Of a stretch of DNA of 64,000 nucleotides, positions 1-11,440 are shown piece by piece. Below the pieces are notes generated by a model. The model made no database searches, was not told where the DNA came from, and worked only from the letters and a program-made list of their open reading frames with translations. This DNA is from Euglena gracilis (Eukaryota > Euglenida > Euglenophyceae > Euglenales). Every line of letters begins with the position of its first letter. The first letter of the stretch is position 1. The stretch covers positions 51,459,204 through 51,523,203 of the forward strand of contig CP154956.1 in NCBI GenBank assembly GCA_039621445.1. The letters are read 5' to 3'. The position numbers and the translations under genes were made by a program.

Positions 1-2087
1 TCCCCCCATTCGGGGTCCCAGGCTGGAGCTGGGCCCGACCTGGGGTTGAACCAGGTGCCAAAAAAAAATCGAAAGAGCAAATGCCAAAAAATTGCCAATT
101 GTGCAAAAATAAAACTTGGGTATTGACCCCAAAAATGTCCTGGCCAGCCCTTTTCGACCCATTCCCGCCCATTTTTGGCCCATTTTTGGCCCATTGTTGC
201 ACCCTCGAAAGCGAAAAACCCGTCACCGTCCAGCCGCCCTTCCGGGCAGGTGGAAATAAAAAATTTTGTTGATGGGGGGGGGACTGAAAAAAAGGCTGCT
301 GGCTAGACTCCCCCTGGGGGTGGGGTCAAATTTTCTTAAGCTATGCCCTCATGGGAATCCCTTTGGGATTGAGGTAAGTGGTAGAAATACCCCAATCCAC
401 AGGGTGAAGGTTTTGAGAAGCCTGGACACACCCAAAGCGAAAAAAAAATACCGGCGATCGCGCCGAGAAGAATGCTCTTTACCCTCATTCTTGAGCATAT
501 TGTGCATTTTCTTTGCTGTCTGGGGGTGGGGTCACACAGCTGTTAAATGAATCTGTGGTCAGTGATTTCCTTTGGTTGGCCATTGTTTTGGAGATATTGT
601 GAATTTTCGTTGTTTTTTTTTTGACCCCGAAATGGTCCAAGAACGGCAAAGTCGAAACAGGCCAAAATGCACAGCATTTGGAGCGAAGCGGCCTTAAAGT
701 GGCCATAACTCAGGCTAGCTGTGGAGTTACGGGGAAATCAAAATACTGTTAGAACAGGGTGTTCCAGGGGCATCAGGGCTTCCCATATATCCCGGTTTGG
801 CTCCCCCCTGTGGTGCAACTACCCTACATCAAGCGGCAACCCAGTTTGGGGGGTTGGGTCACCCCCTTGTCATTGACTGGAAGTTTTGTCAATGAATTAA
901 ATAAAGTTCCCCGAGGGGGGTGCCTGCCTGGGCAGGTACTCAAGTGCCCTCCGGACCCCCCCCCTGGGTTGGTAAAAAAAAAAGCAGCCTGTCCCGAAAT
1001 CCTATGGGTCACCCGTAGGGTTTCAGGAATTCCCGTACACCCCTTACCAGGGATGGGGGCCAACCTAAGGTTAAGGATTGGGGGAAGAGGCATTTGACAA
1101 CGGGGGTCGGATTTTGGCCTGTGCCCAGGAACTTTCCTCGGAAAATAAGCCATTTTCCTTGAAAATAGCCCTGTTTTGAGCCTTCCGGCGCCTTCGGTGC
1201 CAGAGTGCCTGCTTAACACATTTGGCCGAGTGCCCTACCCCCCCTTAGTTGCACTAAGGCTTCTTGTCTGTTTATGGTCGGCGTTAACTTGCCTACCCCC
1301 CCCGGGGGTCGGATTTTTGTTGCCTTGGAGTGCCTGCCCAGGCAGGCACCCCCCGCCCCCCGGGGTGGGTGCCTGCCCAATGACCCAATGAGTTAGGTTT
1401 ACCCCAGGCCCAACATGAGAGGGTGTACAGGGTTTTGGTGGAGGTGCACCCCTCTGGACCAGGGGTTCCAGACCCCCACCCCAGCTGTGGGGGTCTGGAC
1501 CGACTGGGGGGGGGGGGGGGGCTTGCAACCTCCCTCCAAAAAGGGACCTTTTTCCTGGTGCGTTGCGCCGAAAAATATGGGTTTTATTTGGCAAATTTTA
1601 CCCCACAAAAAGTGCCCAAAATGACAATTTTGGCCGATTCAGGGAGGCAAAAATTGTCGGCCTGCCACTTCACACCGGCCAAAAGTCGGTCACCCGGGAT
1701 GCGCCACTGTTTAGGTGGGGGGGTGCCCTCCCCTTCTGGAATGGGGGGACGACCCCACCCATATATCAAACCTGGTTCACCCCCCCCATCTGTGTTCGTG
1801 TGTTTACGGATATTTTTAGGTCAAATTCTTCCTTCCGCACGTTGGTGCCGAGAGAATAATTCCTTCCTCAGTACACCCCCCTCCCACTCAGTCAGGGGGA
1901 GGGTCAAAAGTGCCGGTGGGGTTCAAACTTTTTGGAAAAGGAGCCCGACGCCAGTCCTTGGTTGTTTACCGCAGGTTAGTGCAACGAGGGAGGGGTTTGA
2001 GTGGGTATGAGTTATAGGGGGAGGAGAGGGGGTGGTTGAACAATTTTTTTTGCTCAATTCTTGACCGTTTTTAAGATATTTGACGCG
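1..2087. other. No gene seen; homopolymer-rich repeat DNA
   Basis: No open frame here looks like protein: the frames are proline/glycine-rich readings of C and G runs. Visible structure is limited to an imperfect palindromic motif around GGTGCCTGCC/GGCAGGCACC (about 905-945 and 1320-1380, again at 17930-17950) and a decayed copy of the element family with CAGGGTTCGATATAAGGA ends (about 1420-1775). Confidence 0.6.
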
Positions 2088-2251
2088 CTATGTTGGGAAA
2101 CCACCACTCATTTGCTTCCAGTTACAATCAAAAACAACTGCATCAAGAGCAAAAAAAAGTTTGGCATGCCTGTCAAAACGAGGCCTTCCAGTGGAATGAT
2201 CTTCTTGGTCATGAAAGCGTCGAGAATCCTTTCCATACCCTTTGCCAAATC
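2088..2251 (-). CDS. Exon 4 (putative last exon) of prion-like G/Q/Y-rich protein
   Basis: On the minus strand an acceptor (CTTTCTCCAG) precedes 2251. The exon opens with two bases that complete a glycine codon begun by the single base left at 4944, so the phase fits exon 3. The peptide starts GFGKGYGKDSRRFHDQEDHS and is G/K/R/D-rich for about 28 residues, in keeping with the upstream exons. After FDR the composition turns hydrophobic and runs to a stop at 2088. The real coding end may therefore be a non-canonical GC donor (ACAG/GCATGC near 2165) with a further exon beyond the window. Function unknown; the composition resembles RGG/YG tails of RNA-binding proteins, which is an inference from composition only. 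Confidence 0.5.
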
Positions 2252-3115
2252 CTGGAGAAAGGCAAAATAAGCAAATCTTCCAGAGAACTACACAAATAAC
2301 AAAGCTCATAAATAGGTGGCCAGACTCACACTTGACAGGTAATTGGCCATTGCAATCACACCTCTCACAACACAAATTTTCTGGGAATTGGCGAGAGCTG
2401 CAACCCCCCCTTCTTTTTTTTTAGCGGTACCATAAAAAAACCCCAAAAAGCGCTGTATCCGCAGACTCTTTTTTTTTCATTGGGAATTCCGTAAAATCTT
2501 TCAACCTTGCCAAAAAGGCGCTGGGGGTTGGCGTGGGTCCCAAGCCAGCCTCAGCTGCCCACAATGCCCTGTGCCATCATTGGTGGTCTCCTTTCAGAAG
2601 ATTTCCTCTGAAATCGTAAACATGCCATGCTCCCAGATGGGGGGGGGTATTCAACCTTTTTTGGAGGTGCCAGGATTCCAAAAATTGGCCAAAAATGGGC
2701 GGGGATTTATAAAGGTGTTTTTCAACTCAGGATAATATTTTTATATTTTGACGGGGTGAAAAAAAAATGTTCACAGGCTCAACTGCCACACCCAATCCAG
2801 CCCCAGATGGGGAATTTGTGTTATTAGGAATTTGTGGGTGGTGGTTTTGTACAAGGGGAGAGGACCCCCTCCGGGCCAAGGGGTCCCGGTCCCTGGAATT
2901 TACACTTTTTCTTCCCTGGTGCTTTGCGCTTTGCGCTGGGAAGTTCATGTTTTGATCATGCGTTTTTGCCAATTTGGGGAAAAATCATCCCCCTCCCAAA
3001 TTTCTGGCGCTTTGTGCTGGGGGTTTTCCCCGAGGGTGTCGACCCCCCCCTCCCCTTGACCACCTTGACCATCCAAATCATCCCATGCATCTGCAAAAGT
3101 TTTTCCATGTGCAGT

Positions 3116-3180
3116 TGCACAAAAGGACCACTTGCGCATCTGCACAAAAGGACCACTTGCGCATCTGCACAAATGAACCA
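3116..3180. repeat. 25 bp tandem repeat, 2.6 copies
   Basis: Units starting TGCACAAAAGGACCACTTGC at 3116 and 3141 are identical over 25 bp; a third, partial and diverged unit starts at 3166. Each contains a TTGCGCA half-site of the kind scattered through 40-48 kb. Confidence 0.9.
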
Positions 3181-4013
3181 TTAAGTGGGATCCATTTGCG
3201 CAGTCGCAAATACCAACAACACCAAGTGCCACAACAAGTACATTTTTTTAAAAAAAAAAGTCAAGGTGGTGGTATGATTTGTGACTTGGTATCGTTCCCG
3301 GAACATCCAAAATGGTCATCAGCTGGAATTTTGCCTGAAAATGGTGAGGTTTGGGCAAAACGGGGCAAAATTGCATATACGCTTCGGGTCGCGGAAGTTT
3401 GGTTTTCTTGCCCAACCCCCCCCCCAAACATAACCCCCCCTCAGGGTCTTGAAATTTCTGCCCCAAAAAAACCGGGGGGATTACATTTGGGGGGGTTTCC
3501 CTGACGGTCAACTTCCAAAATTCCATCTCAAGGTGCAAAAAAACTGATGACTTTACGAGCACATGTGCGCTTTTGCCAAGCATGTACTCACGGTGCACGC
3601 CATTATTGAAACAGAAGAAAAAAAGGCTGCCCAAGGCCCAAAGGAAGCTTGCGTGGGGGGGGGTGAATATGTAACAAGGCTCCTCAATATATGCAATGCA
3701 GAAAAATGCAAAAAAGTGCAAAAAAAATGCAAAAAATATGCAAAAATATGCAAGTTGTGTATAAATTCCTTTAAGACCTCCCATAAGAATGATAATGAGA
3801 ATCACACCAACTGTCTGCCTCCGTTTGTTCCCTCCTGGTAGCATTCCATATGCTTGCACCGGGTTTTTTCAACGGCAGCTCTCTCTTCCTTCGTGCTGCG
3901 TTGCCTGGCAGTGTGTTTCATCTGGATTTTGGGCTTTTCTGACTTGGAATTGGTTGTCAGACATCCACATACGAATCAATCATTCATTTTAAAAATTGGG
4001 GGGAGTGACCGGA

Positions 4014-4110
4014 CTCAGGACAAAGTCGACGATGTCCCCCTCACCGGCTCTGTCACCTCTGAGTCCATCGTAGGGGGTCACCGGCTTTGTCTTGAGTCCG
4101 GTGGGGGGGG
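4014..4110. repeat. Imperfect inverted repeat
   Basis: GTGACCGGACTCAGGACAAAG near the left end pairs with CTTTGTCTTGAGTCCGGTG near the right end, with a second smaller repeat of 'tcaccggct' between them. No coding content. Confidence 0.6.
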
Positions 4111-4637
4111 GTCACCAACTTAAGGACGAGGACATCGCGCGGCATGCCGCTGCTTGTCAGCCTTGTTTTTAACCCCCCCCAGTTAGTCACCCCCCCCCTA
4201 TTAGTCACCCTTGGGCCCCAGGCCCAAAAATTTTTTTTGAAGGGAAATATTTTTCTTAAAAAAACACCGAATTTGGCCATCGGATTTTTTTTTGATGGTT
4301 CCCATCCATGAAATGTGCCCTGGAATGCCCAAAAACAACCTTGAAACCCCCAAGAATTGGGGCAGGGGGCAAAATTTGGGCCTAAAATGACCCCCCCCCC
4401 CGAGTTAGTCACCCCCCCCCCTATTAGTCGCCCTTGGCCAAATTCCCCTCCCAAGGGGGTGACTAACTGGGGGGGGGGGCACAGTATTGCCTAATTTTTT
4501 TTTTGCAGATGGACCCCCGAAGGGGGGTTTCTGAAGGCATTTGGCTGGGTTTTAAGTCATTTTCCTTCATATTTGAATGAAATTGGGGGGGGGGGGGCTT
4601 AAAAACTGTTTTAGAGGGGGGGGGTGGACTTAAAATT

Positions 4638-4669
4638 GGTGGTCGGAGCGACTAGTCGCTCTGACCACC
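4638..4669. repeat. Near-perfect palindrome centred on ACTAGT
   Basis: GGTCGGAGCGACTAGTCGCT continues to CTGACC. The arms pair except for one position. A second 'tagtcgct' follows at once. Confidence 0.8.
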
Positions 4670-4943
4670 ATAGTCGCTAGAAAATGGTTGCTAGCAACCA
4701 CCAAAAAGTCCATCACCAATTTTTCGTTCGGGGCCCCCAAACTCCGCAAAAACGCCAAACACAATACACCAAACCTCCCAAAAACCTTTTTGCCACCACT
4801 GCCCTCTAACGCAATGCAGCCCTGAGATTGTTGACGGACAATTTGTGAGTGCTGGTTCTCTTTTGAACCGGCTCAAAAAGATGTGAGCCTGTGCGCTTCC
4901 AGCAACGTGCTGTAAAATTGACCTTGGTCATGGTCATGCACAC

Positions 4944-5181
4944 CTTGGTTTTGCCCTCCAGAGGCATATCTGCTTCCATAATCCCCTGAGTCATATGTCC
5001 CTTGGTCTCTGACTGGAGCCCGGCTTCCAACATCCGGATAACCTCCACTTGGGGTTGGTGGTGCGCTTGCGTTGTACTGGTAACTTGATTGATAACCGGA
5101 GGTGGGTGTTGGCCCGCTTGGGTAGGAACTTCCACCAGATCCATATCCAGGTGTCGGCAGATCTGATTGGAGCCTTGGATT
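4944..5181 (-). CDS. Exon 3 of prion-like G/Y/S/P-rich protein
   Basis: The minus-strand exon runs from an acceptor (CTTGACCTTAAG) before 5181 to a strong donor AAG/GTGTGC after 4944: 238 bp, phase 0 in, phase 1 out. It encodes about 79 residues dominated by G, S, Y, P and Q, with repeated short motifs such as PTPGYGSGGSSYPSG, SGYQSSYQY and YDSGDYGSRYASGG. The spaced tyrosines in a G/S/P background are typical of prion-like disordered domains (FET-family and similar RNA-binding proteins); this is compositional, not homology. An alternative acceptor at about 5212 would add ten residues but breaks phase with exon 2. Reading on past 4944 reaches a stop at 4873, so this could instead be a terminal exon. 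Confidence 0.6.
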
Positions 5182-6189
5182 CTTAAGGTCAAGGAAACTT
5201 GGCCGAGAGCTGAAAAATGGTGGTTCCCTCACCGCCCCCACCACCATATTCGGCCCAGATATTCGGTCCAGGGAAGAAAATTCACCCCCCCCCCCAGATT
5301 GGCCTGGAATAAAAAAAAATTGAACCAGCCATTTTTTTGCCAAAATTGGACCCCCGTCACAGATTGGCCATTTGGAGGTCCAAGGCAGCCAGGGGTGCAA
5401 TCTGTGGGGGGGGGGGTAAGTTAGATAAATTCTGCTGCAGTCTTGGCTTGACTCCCCCACCTCCCCTTGTCAGCAAAGACAAAGCAGTTTCACGCTGAAA
5501 AGGCTGTGGGGGGGGGGGGCGAGGTGCCTGGTGGTTGGCATGAATTTCCTTTTGTCAACCATCTGTCATTAGACTGTCGAATCATGACTGGGGGGGGGGG
5601 CTACACCTCCCCTGCAAACGGCAATCTGTAATTTGTCACAATTTCTCACAAGAAAATACCAGTTCGGCCGCAATGAAGTTGCCCCTGTCGAACCGAAAAA
5701 TTGTATTAAAAAAATGTGATCCCCCCCATTTCTTCAAAAGAGGGAATGAAGAACGATTTTTTTATTGGGAAAAGGCATTCCATTTGTTTTTGGGGGATTT
5801 TGGGGCGGGCAAAGAAAATCAACATACTTCAGGGTCAGTTGATACCCAAAAAATCTGGATCCACACCTATTTTGGCCTAATTTGATGAGCAGCAAGCAGG
5901 AAAGGAAGGTCGGAAGGCCACAGCAAGGTGTAACGAAGGTGCGACGCAGTGCTACGGTGTGGGGAGGAGGGGGGTCAGTGGGGAACTCCTTGCGAGTTTC
6001 GCCAGGAGCCTAGCGTTGGCCGGGGGGAGGGTCAGGGTCAGGGTTAGGGTTTGGGTCAGATAAAAGCATGATGACATAATTCACATCAAGGTGTCAGAGT
6101 GAAGGGAGAACGTAAAAAAAATGGGTTGGGGTTGAAAGTGGGGTGCTTGTTAAAAGAGGAGGATTTGGGCAGAGTTGGGAAACATGCAC

Positions 6190-6293
6190 TAGATCTTGTG
6201 CTTCCCAATCATGTCTGATTGCGGGTGCCGAAGGTGCAAACTGTCCCATCGGTGCACTTCCTTGGGGATATGCAGGATTTGTTGCAGGAAACC
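6190..6293 (-). CDS. Exon 2 of prion-like protein
   Basis: A 104 bp minus-strand exon. The acceptor TTTTTCCACAG lies directly before 6293 and the donor is CTA/GTGCAT after 6190. Two leading bases complete the glycine codon opened by exon 1, then 34 codons follow (FPATNPAYPQGSAPMG, ending in an RHDWEAQDL segment). It leaves phase 0, matching exon 3. P/A/G/Q-rich like its neighbours. The matched phases on both sides are the main support. Confidence 0.6.
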
Positions 6294-7038
6294 CTGTGGA
6301 AAAAATCAAAATGATTGGTGTAGGAACAGCTTTGTAATGGGGGAGGCTGAGAAAAAGTCTCCAGGTAACGAACGAGGCATTTTGGTAATATGACAATTGG
6401 AAATTCGGTAAATTGGCAATTTGGGGCATTGCTTATTTGTCCTGCGCGGTCATTTTGGTCTTGGCTCATGGGTGAAGAAATGCAAATTGGCAAAACCAGG
6501 ATCGTCATAACCAATCATCCGCCTGGGGCCCCTTAAGAAAACCCCTGATCATTCTGGTTTGAAATTTGGGCTCCGTGCGGAAAATTGGCCGTGCTACTTC
6601 TGGAGGTCGGGCTGACCATGGTCGGGCCCACCAGGGTCGACCATTGGCCATGGCTTATCGACCTCTGGAGGTCAGGCTGACCCCTTTTTTGAAATGTGGT
6701 CCAAAATATGATTCTCTTAATTCAGTTTAAAATGCACGGAATAACATCCGAATGTCCCTGAAAACGCCAAAAAACGTCCCATATTCAAAAAAAAATTGGT
6801 AAAAACGGCCAAAATCAGTTGATTACATGGCCAAAAACAAATGCCCTTGTGTATGCAAGGCAAGGATGGCCACGCATGTACGACCAGGTCGCCCCAGTTC
6901 ATAGATATGTGCCATAAATTGCCCTTCTTTATGAAATGGAAAACCACAAAGGTCGTTTCTACCGGCCAGTCCGGCCATGTGGTCGGTGGTAGGGTTGTGC
7001 CTGGACTGGAAAAATAAAATATTTTTTCAATTCAATTA

Positions 7039-7092
7039 AAAACGTGTCCAGCCCGCCAAATGCCTGCCCTGAAATTCGTGGTCATGAACATG
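7039..7092. repeat. Left terminal repeat of the PHD-finger element, copy A
   Basis: This stretch (GTGTCCAGCCCGCCAAATGC and onward) matches 17762-17815, and in reverse orientation 19452-19505. In copy B those two form the inverted ends of the element. The matching right end is not visible for copy A, which appears truncated near 9125. Confidence 0.7.
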
Positions 7093-7426
7093 TTTTCAAC
7101 GAGGGCATCTGTGGCAATGACACGTTTTCAATTAAGGCATCTGTGGTTAGGCACGTTTTCAATGAGGGCATCTGTGACAATGACACGTTTTCGATTAAGC
7201 CGGCGTTTGAGACGCCGGGCTCAGGACAGAACCGGCGTCCCCCCCCACGGGCTTTCGGACGCCGGTTCTGTCCTAAAGCCCGGCGTTAGGAACGCCGGCT
7301 TTGTCCAAAGCCCGGCGTCCGATTTTCATTCCAAAAAATGTCACCAAAAGTGCCCAAAAGTGGCCCTAAGGTGCTGGTATGAGTGTTTCAACCATCAAGG
7401 ACAATGAATTTTGCCATCTGGGGACA

Positions 7427-7909
7427 CTAGGGTGGATATCCAAATTTGGTGAAAATTGGCCCAGATTTGGAAATAGAGTACCGTGCAGCGTGGAAAGGTC
7501 TGATGAGCACCGCTGGTCGTCTGTTGAAAAGAGCTTTCGATCGAGGGGTAACTTGGTACCCTAACGTTGCACGCAGCCCGAGATACGCTCGCGATCGTCG
7601 GATCGGCCAGAATCTGAGTCGAAATTTGTGGTGATTTTCAGTGATTTTTGGTTTAAGATGCTTAATAAACCTTACAGAAACGTTTTTCCTCTTCGAATCA
7701 ACGACCTGAGGGCCTTGGGGGTGCACCAGAGTTGTGAAATTAGGATTCCCCACTGACAGAAAATAAGACCTCCAGGCGACGTGGCTGAATTTGGTGGTGA
7801 TCGCCAGTCGTCTGATGAAAAGAGCTTTCGATCGAGGGGTGATTTTGTACCAGGACGATCGACACAGCCAGAAATACCCTCGCGATCGCCGGAATTTGGT
7901 GAAGTGCAA
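7427..7909 (-). other. Open frame over the tandem-duplicated core of the palindromic element
   Basis: A 160-codon minus-strand frame whose two halves resemble each other (TPRSKALFIRR versus TPRSKALFNRR, 97 residues apart). The underlying DNA unit is 291 bp, a multiple of three, and the sister copy (14935-15456) is also open. No known domain is recognised. The frame may be open by chance in a duplicated GC-moderate sequence, so it is not called as a gene. Confidence 0.3.
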
Positions 7910-8027
7910 AGTGGTGTGACATTGCAGATCAGTGGTCGGAGATTGGTCCTGGGAGTGTCCTTTGGCCGAAGGGTGGGGACGCCGGTTCTGTCCTGAGCCC
8001 GGCGTCTCTAAAACGCCGGCTTAAAAC

Positions 8028-8148
8028 AAGAGGTCTCGGACGCCGGTTCTGTCCAAAGCCCGGCGTTCCAAACGCCGGTTCCGTCCTTCGGACGGAACCG
8101 GCGTTTGGAACGCCGGGCTTTGGACAGAACCGGCGTCCGAGACCTCTT
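8028..8148. repeat. 121 bp perfect palindrome at the right end of the element
   Basis: Arms of about 58 bp read AAGAGGTCTCGGACGCCGGT inward from 8028 and mirror exactly from 8148, with a TTC loop near 8088. It should extrude as a very stable hairpin. Confidence 0.9.
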
Positions 8149-8357
8149 TTTTGTAGTAAAGGCATCTGTGTTCAGGCACGTTTTCAATGAGGGCATTTGT
8201 GGCAACCCTGAGTAAAAAGCAAAAAACGCTGTCATGAAAAATCGGCGGGCAGTTGCGAGGCCGGGTGGTCCTCAACGAGTGAGGCGGGTCGGGGGCACTC
8301 TACAACACGACAGAAGGCTAGGTTGCCTTGGAGCACAACGACACGGAGTGGCGGACA

Positions 8358-9120
8358 TCACGGAACACGACACGCTTTACACAAAAAAGAGCCATACTTT
8401 GGTGACCGCCGCAAATCTTGGCAATGAAAATGATATGCCAAACCGCAGGCGTCACACACAACTTTGTTCAGCTCCACACAATTTGGATTTTTGGGAATGG
8501 GAACACCACAAAAACCACATTTCTCCTGTTTTATAGGCAGTCGGGACACAGCACGAGGGACAGGGGGTTGGTCAGGGGAGGGAACGGAGCTGCTGACCGC
8601 AGGAGCGGAACGTTGCTCGGCGGTGGGAAACACAGACGGAACATCGGTCAGGTCCTGATTTTCGACCGAGTGTTCCTCACTGTCTATGTCTATGTCTATG
8701 TCTATGTCTGAAAAGAGGTTGCCGAACGATTCCCTGAAACGAACAAAGTTCCCGACTGCTGCTCACGTTGAGCCACACATTGTTCAATGACGCTCGCCTC
8801 ATCGAACAACAGGCTGGGCTCCAGCTCCCATCCCGCCCAGGCAACAAAGAAAGCATCCAGCTCAGGATAAGAGGCTTGCCGATGTTGACAAAGTTTGGCG
8901 AACTCCAAACAGTTGGCAACAGCAGCAAGCTCTGCACCTACGGAGCCGGACTTTTTCTTTGTGTTGCCCTGTGCCAGCAAGGTGCCATGAAGGGGGTCAA
9001 CCTTCGGCTTCTTGGCATCTTGCTGGTATACCACGAGAGCAGCCAGGAACAGTTCCGTCCTAGGGGGAGGTGGTAAAAGACCATTCACAAAGTTTGCCGT
9101 GCGTTTCGCTTCGGGGCCCC
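8358..9120 (-). CDS. PHD-type zinc-finger protein of a repeat element, copy A
   Basis: Minus-strand coding in two blocks. Block 1 (about 9120-8735) begins GPEAKRTANFVNGLLPPPP and continues as a helical, acidic region (ELAAVANCLEFAKLCQHR). Block 2 (about 8730-8358) starts VRFRESFGNLFSDID and contains an ID repeat from a microsatellite (8684-8708), a S/P-rich linker, then a C-terminal cysteine cluster CGFC, VVCDAC, YHFHC, FLCKAC. That spacing (CxxC...CxxC-x4-HxxC...CxxC) fits a PHD finger, a zinc-binding chromatin reader fold. The blocks are in different frames, joined around 8730, where an intron or one indel must be assumed. The copy at 18512-19223 shares both blocks. The protein probably belongs to the transposon, not the host gene whose intron surrounds it; no transposase domain is visible. 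Confidence 0.6.
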
Positions 9121-10352
9121 CTGGCTAAACACGTTTTCAGGCTGAAATCTGGGCTCAGCCACAATTTGTGTATAGAAAATTTTCATGAAAAAATTCAAAA
9201 AAAAGAAAAATATTTTGAAAAATATGACGGAGCTGTTCCCAAATTGGGAAGGTGATCCTTGTTGCCTGTTCTTGAGCCGTAAAGGAAATCCCAGTGTCAA
9301 CACATGCATTTGGGAAATGAATTTGACCAACCCCAGGGGTGGAGATTGTAAGGCTTCTAAAGTGCCTTTGTGTGGGCTGAATTTCAATTCAAAATTGTGA
9401 TTTGCTTCTACAGTGATACACCAACAAAGACCCGTGGCCATGTAAATCCTGCAGACACCCCGGGGGTTCTATTAGCAGGGCTAATGGGAGAAAAAAACCG
9501 GAAACCCCCTGCCCCCCCTTGTTCGGTTAACTTCGGAAGTGAAAAGGGGTTGGTGCACCTGTACTGCAGGGGTAGTACGGCCAGGTACACCCCGTGCACC
9601 TGGCCGTACTTGTTCACTTCAAATTTGTGTGGAAAAAAAAAGGAAAATTGTGCTTGGTCAAAATCCGGGACGCGGGGGGGGGACGCGGGGGGAACACCCC
9701 TTCGTGGTTTGCGCTGGTGTTGGATGGCACAAGGCTCTCGGGTGTTAATCATTTGCACCGTTGTAAAACCGGTCCCAAAAAGCCCCCAAAACACCATTCT
9801 TTGATACCGTGCCCCCCCCCCCAGTTATTCACCCCTCCCCCTAGAGGTCACCCCGGCTTCACCCCCGCAGCAACCTTTCTTTGGAAAAATGAAGCAGCTC
9901 TGGGAAGTGTTCATTCTGCCCATGAGACGCCGTCACCTTGAGCACTGAGAGGGTCACCCCCCCCCTGAGTTAGTCACCCCCCCCCTGTTGGTCACCCTGG
10001 GGCACGGTAATTTTCAATCAAATTTTTCAAGAAATTTCGGCGCTTTTCGACGAGACTTTTTATTTTTCGGCCGGATCCAGCAAAAAGAGTTTGGCCAGCA
10101 GGGCTGGCAGCAACCCCCAGAAGAGTGCCGATCTGCAACAGACACTCCAACAAATTCTTGAATTTGCACCGGACTTGATTCTTTTATTGGGGAGTGGTTA
10201 TTCTTCACGGGGTTGCAAGGCATGGCCTGCACGCAGGGGTTTCCTTGAGCCGGAGGGAGGTCCAGCCTTTCCAGCAGCTCCCAGCTCCCAGCTCCTAACT
10301 GGGCTGAGGAGACGGCCCCCCGGGTATTTGCCAGTCCACAGCAAACCTGAAC

Positions 10353-10481
10353 CCTTCATTGAACCGTATCCAGAAGGATCTTGAGAATACGGCTGACTTT
10401 GCCCCCAACCACCCTGCTGCTGGTGCTGTTGGCCATACGGAGCATTGTAGCCTGCTTGATATCCTTGTTGATTGGTGTCAC
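10353..10481 (-). CDS. Exon 1 (first visible) of prion-like Q/G/Y-rich protein
   Basis: Minus-strand exon of 129 bp between an acceptor (AATAATAG before 10481) and a donor (AAG-G/GTTCAG after 10353). It encodes about 42 residues, DTNQQGYQAGYNAPYGQQ followed by a run of Q, GGWGQSQPYSQ and DPSGYGSMK. The Q/G/Y composition is characteristic of prion-like low-complexity domains that drive condensate formation in RNA-binding proteins; that role is inferred. Phase 1 in and phase 1 out, matching exon 2 at 6293. A start codon and any folded domain would lie further upstream (above 10.5 kb) and were not found. Confidence 0.6.
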
Positions 10482-11197
10482 CTATTATTTTTTGAAGGAC
10501 CTTGCCTTGGACAAGGACAGATCAAACCTCCCCAGTAGCTCATTCGTTTATGACGTCAACGCGGACAGTTCCGCTACCTTTGTGGTCAATGCGCGCAATA
10601 TTTATGCCGATGTACAGGAATTCACGAGGAGGTTATCCTGTGGCAAGGGCCCGCGCACAGCTGGACCGCGATGACCTTGAGATTAAACTCCGACATGGGA
10701 AAAAAAAACAGGATGTAAAAGATCGCCACAAATGCATTCTTCTCACGATTGCGTAAGTTGATAATGTGCCACCCCCCGCAGATGTTTGAGGATGGGGGGT
10801 ATATTGCATCTTTTCTTTGCGGTCGAGCCTGTTGAAATGAGTCAGCCAAGGTGGACGTGTCAGATGGCACCTGCACCAGAGATCATGGGTATTTTTTTTG
10901 AATTGCCAACGTTTCAAAATTGAATTTTCACAATTCAGCGCGTTCGACAATGATCTGTTGGGGTTTCAGACCGACAAGAGGGACAGAGTTGGTTGTTTAT
11001 CCACGCCAAAACCACTCGATCCACACCTTTTCTTCCCCCCCCCCTTGCTTTGATGGCGTCATGATGTGCGGACGATCAGCTTCTTTTTGAGGAAGTGCAC
11101 AGGCTGGGCAAACCCGAACCGGAAACCTTCAAATGATGCCATGTGAACACATTTGAGGCCTCATGGCAACTGGCATGTGCTTGTTCGCTGCACAACC

Positions 11198-11285
11198 GCC
11201 ACCCAACCCTTTCCCTAACCCTCACCCTAACCCCAACCCCCACCCTGACCCCAATCCTAACCCTGACCCAAACCCCATTCCTTCA
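11198..11285. repeat. Degenerate CCCTAA telomere-type tract
   Basis: Repeated CCCTAA/CCCTGA/CCCCAA hexamer variants on the plus strand over about 85 bp. It is too diverged to be an active telomere; most likely an interstitial relic. Confidence 0.75.
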
Positions 11286-11440
11286 AGATTGTGCAGCGAA
11301 CAAGAACTTCAGCGAACATGCATCGTGCCATGGGGTGCCATGGGGCAGGGGGGGGGGGAAGTGCCTTTCGACCCCCGGCGGCCGGCGGGGGGGGGGTCAG
11401 GTTTTGGAGTGGGCAATGCATTTTTGGACCCCCCCAGGTG

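Larger units (their letters stand above)
2252..4943 (-). other. Putative intron 3 of the prion-like gene
   Basis: It begins after the GT donor at 4943-4942 (AAG/GTGTGC on the minus strand) and ends at the acceptor at 2253-2252. No convincing coding sequence lies inside. It holds a 25 bp tandem repeat (3116), an inverted repeat (4014-4110), A-rich GCA-containing repeats (3705-3760), and tracts of the type 'gttagtcaccccccc' (4170-4470) that recur at 9820 and 9960. Confidence 0.45.
7199..8157. mobile_element. Palindromic (foldback-like) element, copy 1
   Basis: About 0.96 kb. The left end is GCCGGCGTTTGAGACGCCGG and its complement is at 7978-8018, giving ~41 bp inverted ends with one small indel; each end carries further CCGG-rich hairpins. 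The interior holds a 291 bp tandem duplication that is open as one minus-strand frame. A sister copy is at 14747-15705. The host site here is a GCATCTGTGGC tandem repeat whose uninterrupted form survives at 19345-19375, so this is an insertion; the target duplication seems no longer than about 3 bp (TAA). No transposase is recognisable. Confidence 0.8.
6294..10352 (-). other. Putative intron 1 of the prion-like gene, filled by transposons
   Basis: About 4.06 kb. It contains one copy of the PHD-finger element (from 7039), itself interrupted by a palindromic element (7199-8157), plus poly-C tracts. The PHD-protein frame inside is on the same strand as the host gene. No host exon was found inside. 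Confidence 0.45.

Noticed and set aside
10381-10674. Plus-strand frame with an apparent membrane segment
   Set aside because: The hydrophobic stretch is the antisense of the Q/G/Y-rich exon at 10353-10481, whose splice sites and phase support the minus strand.
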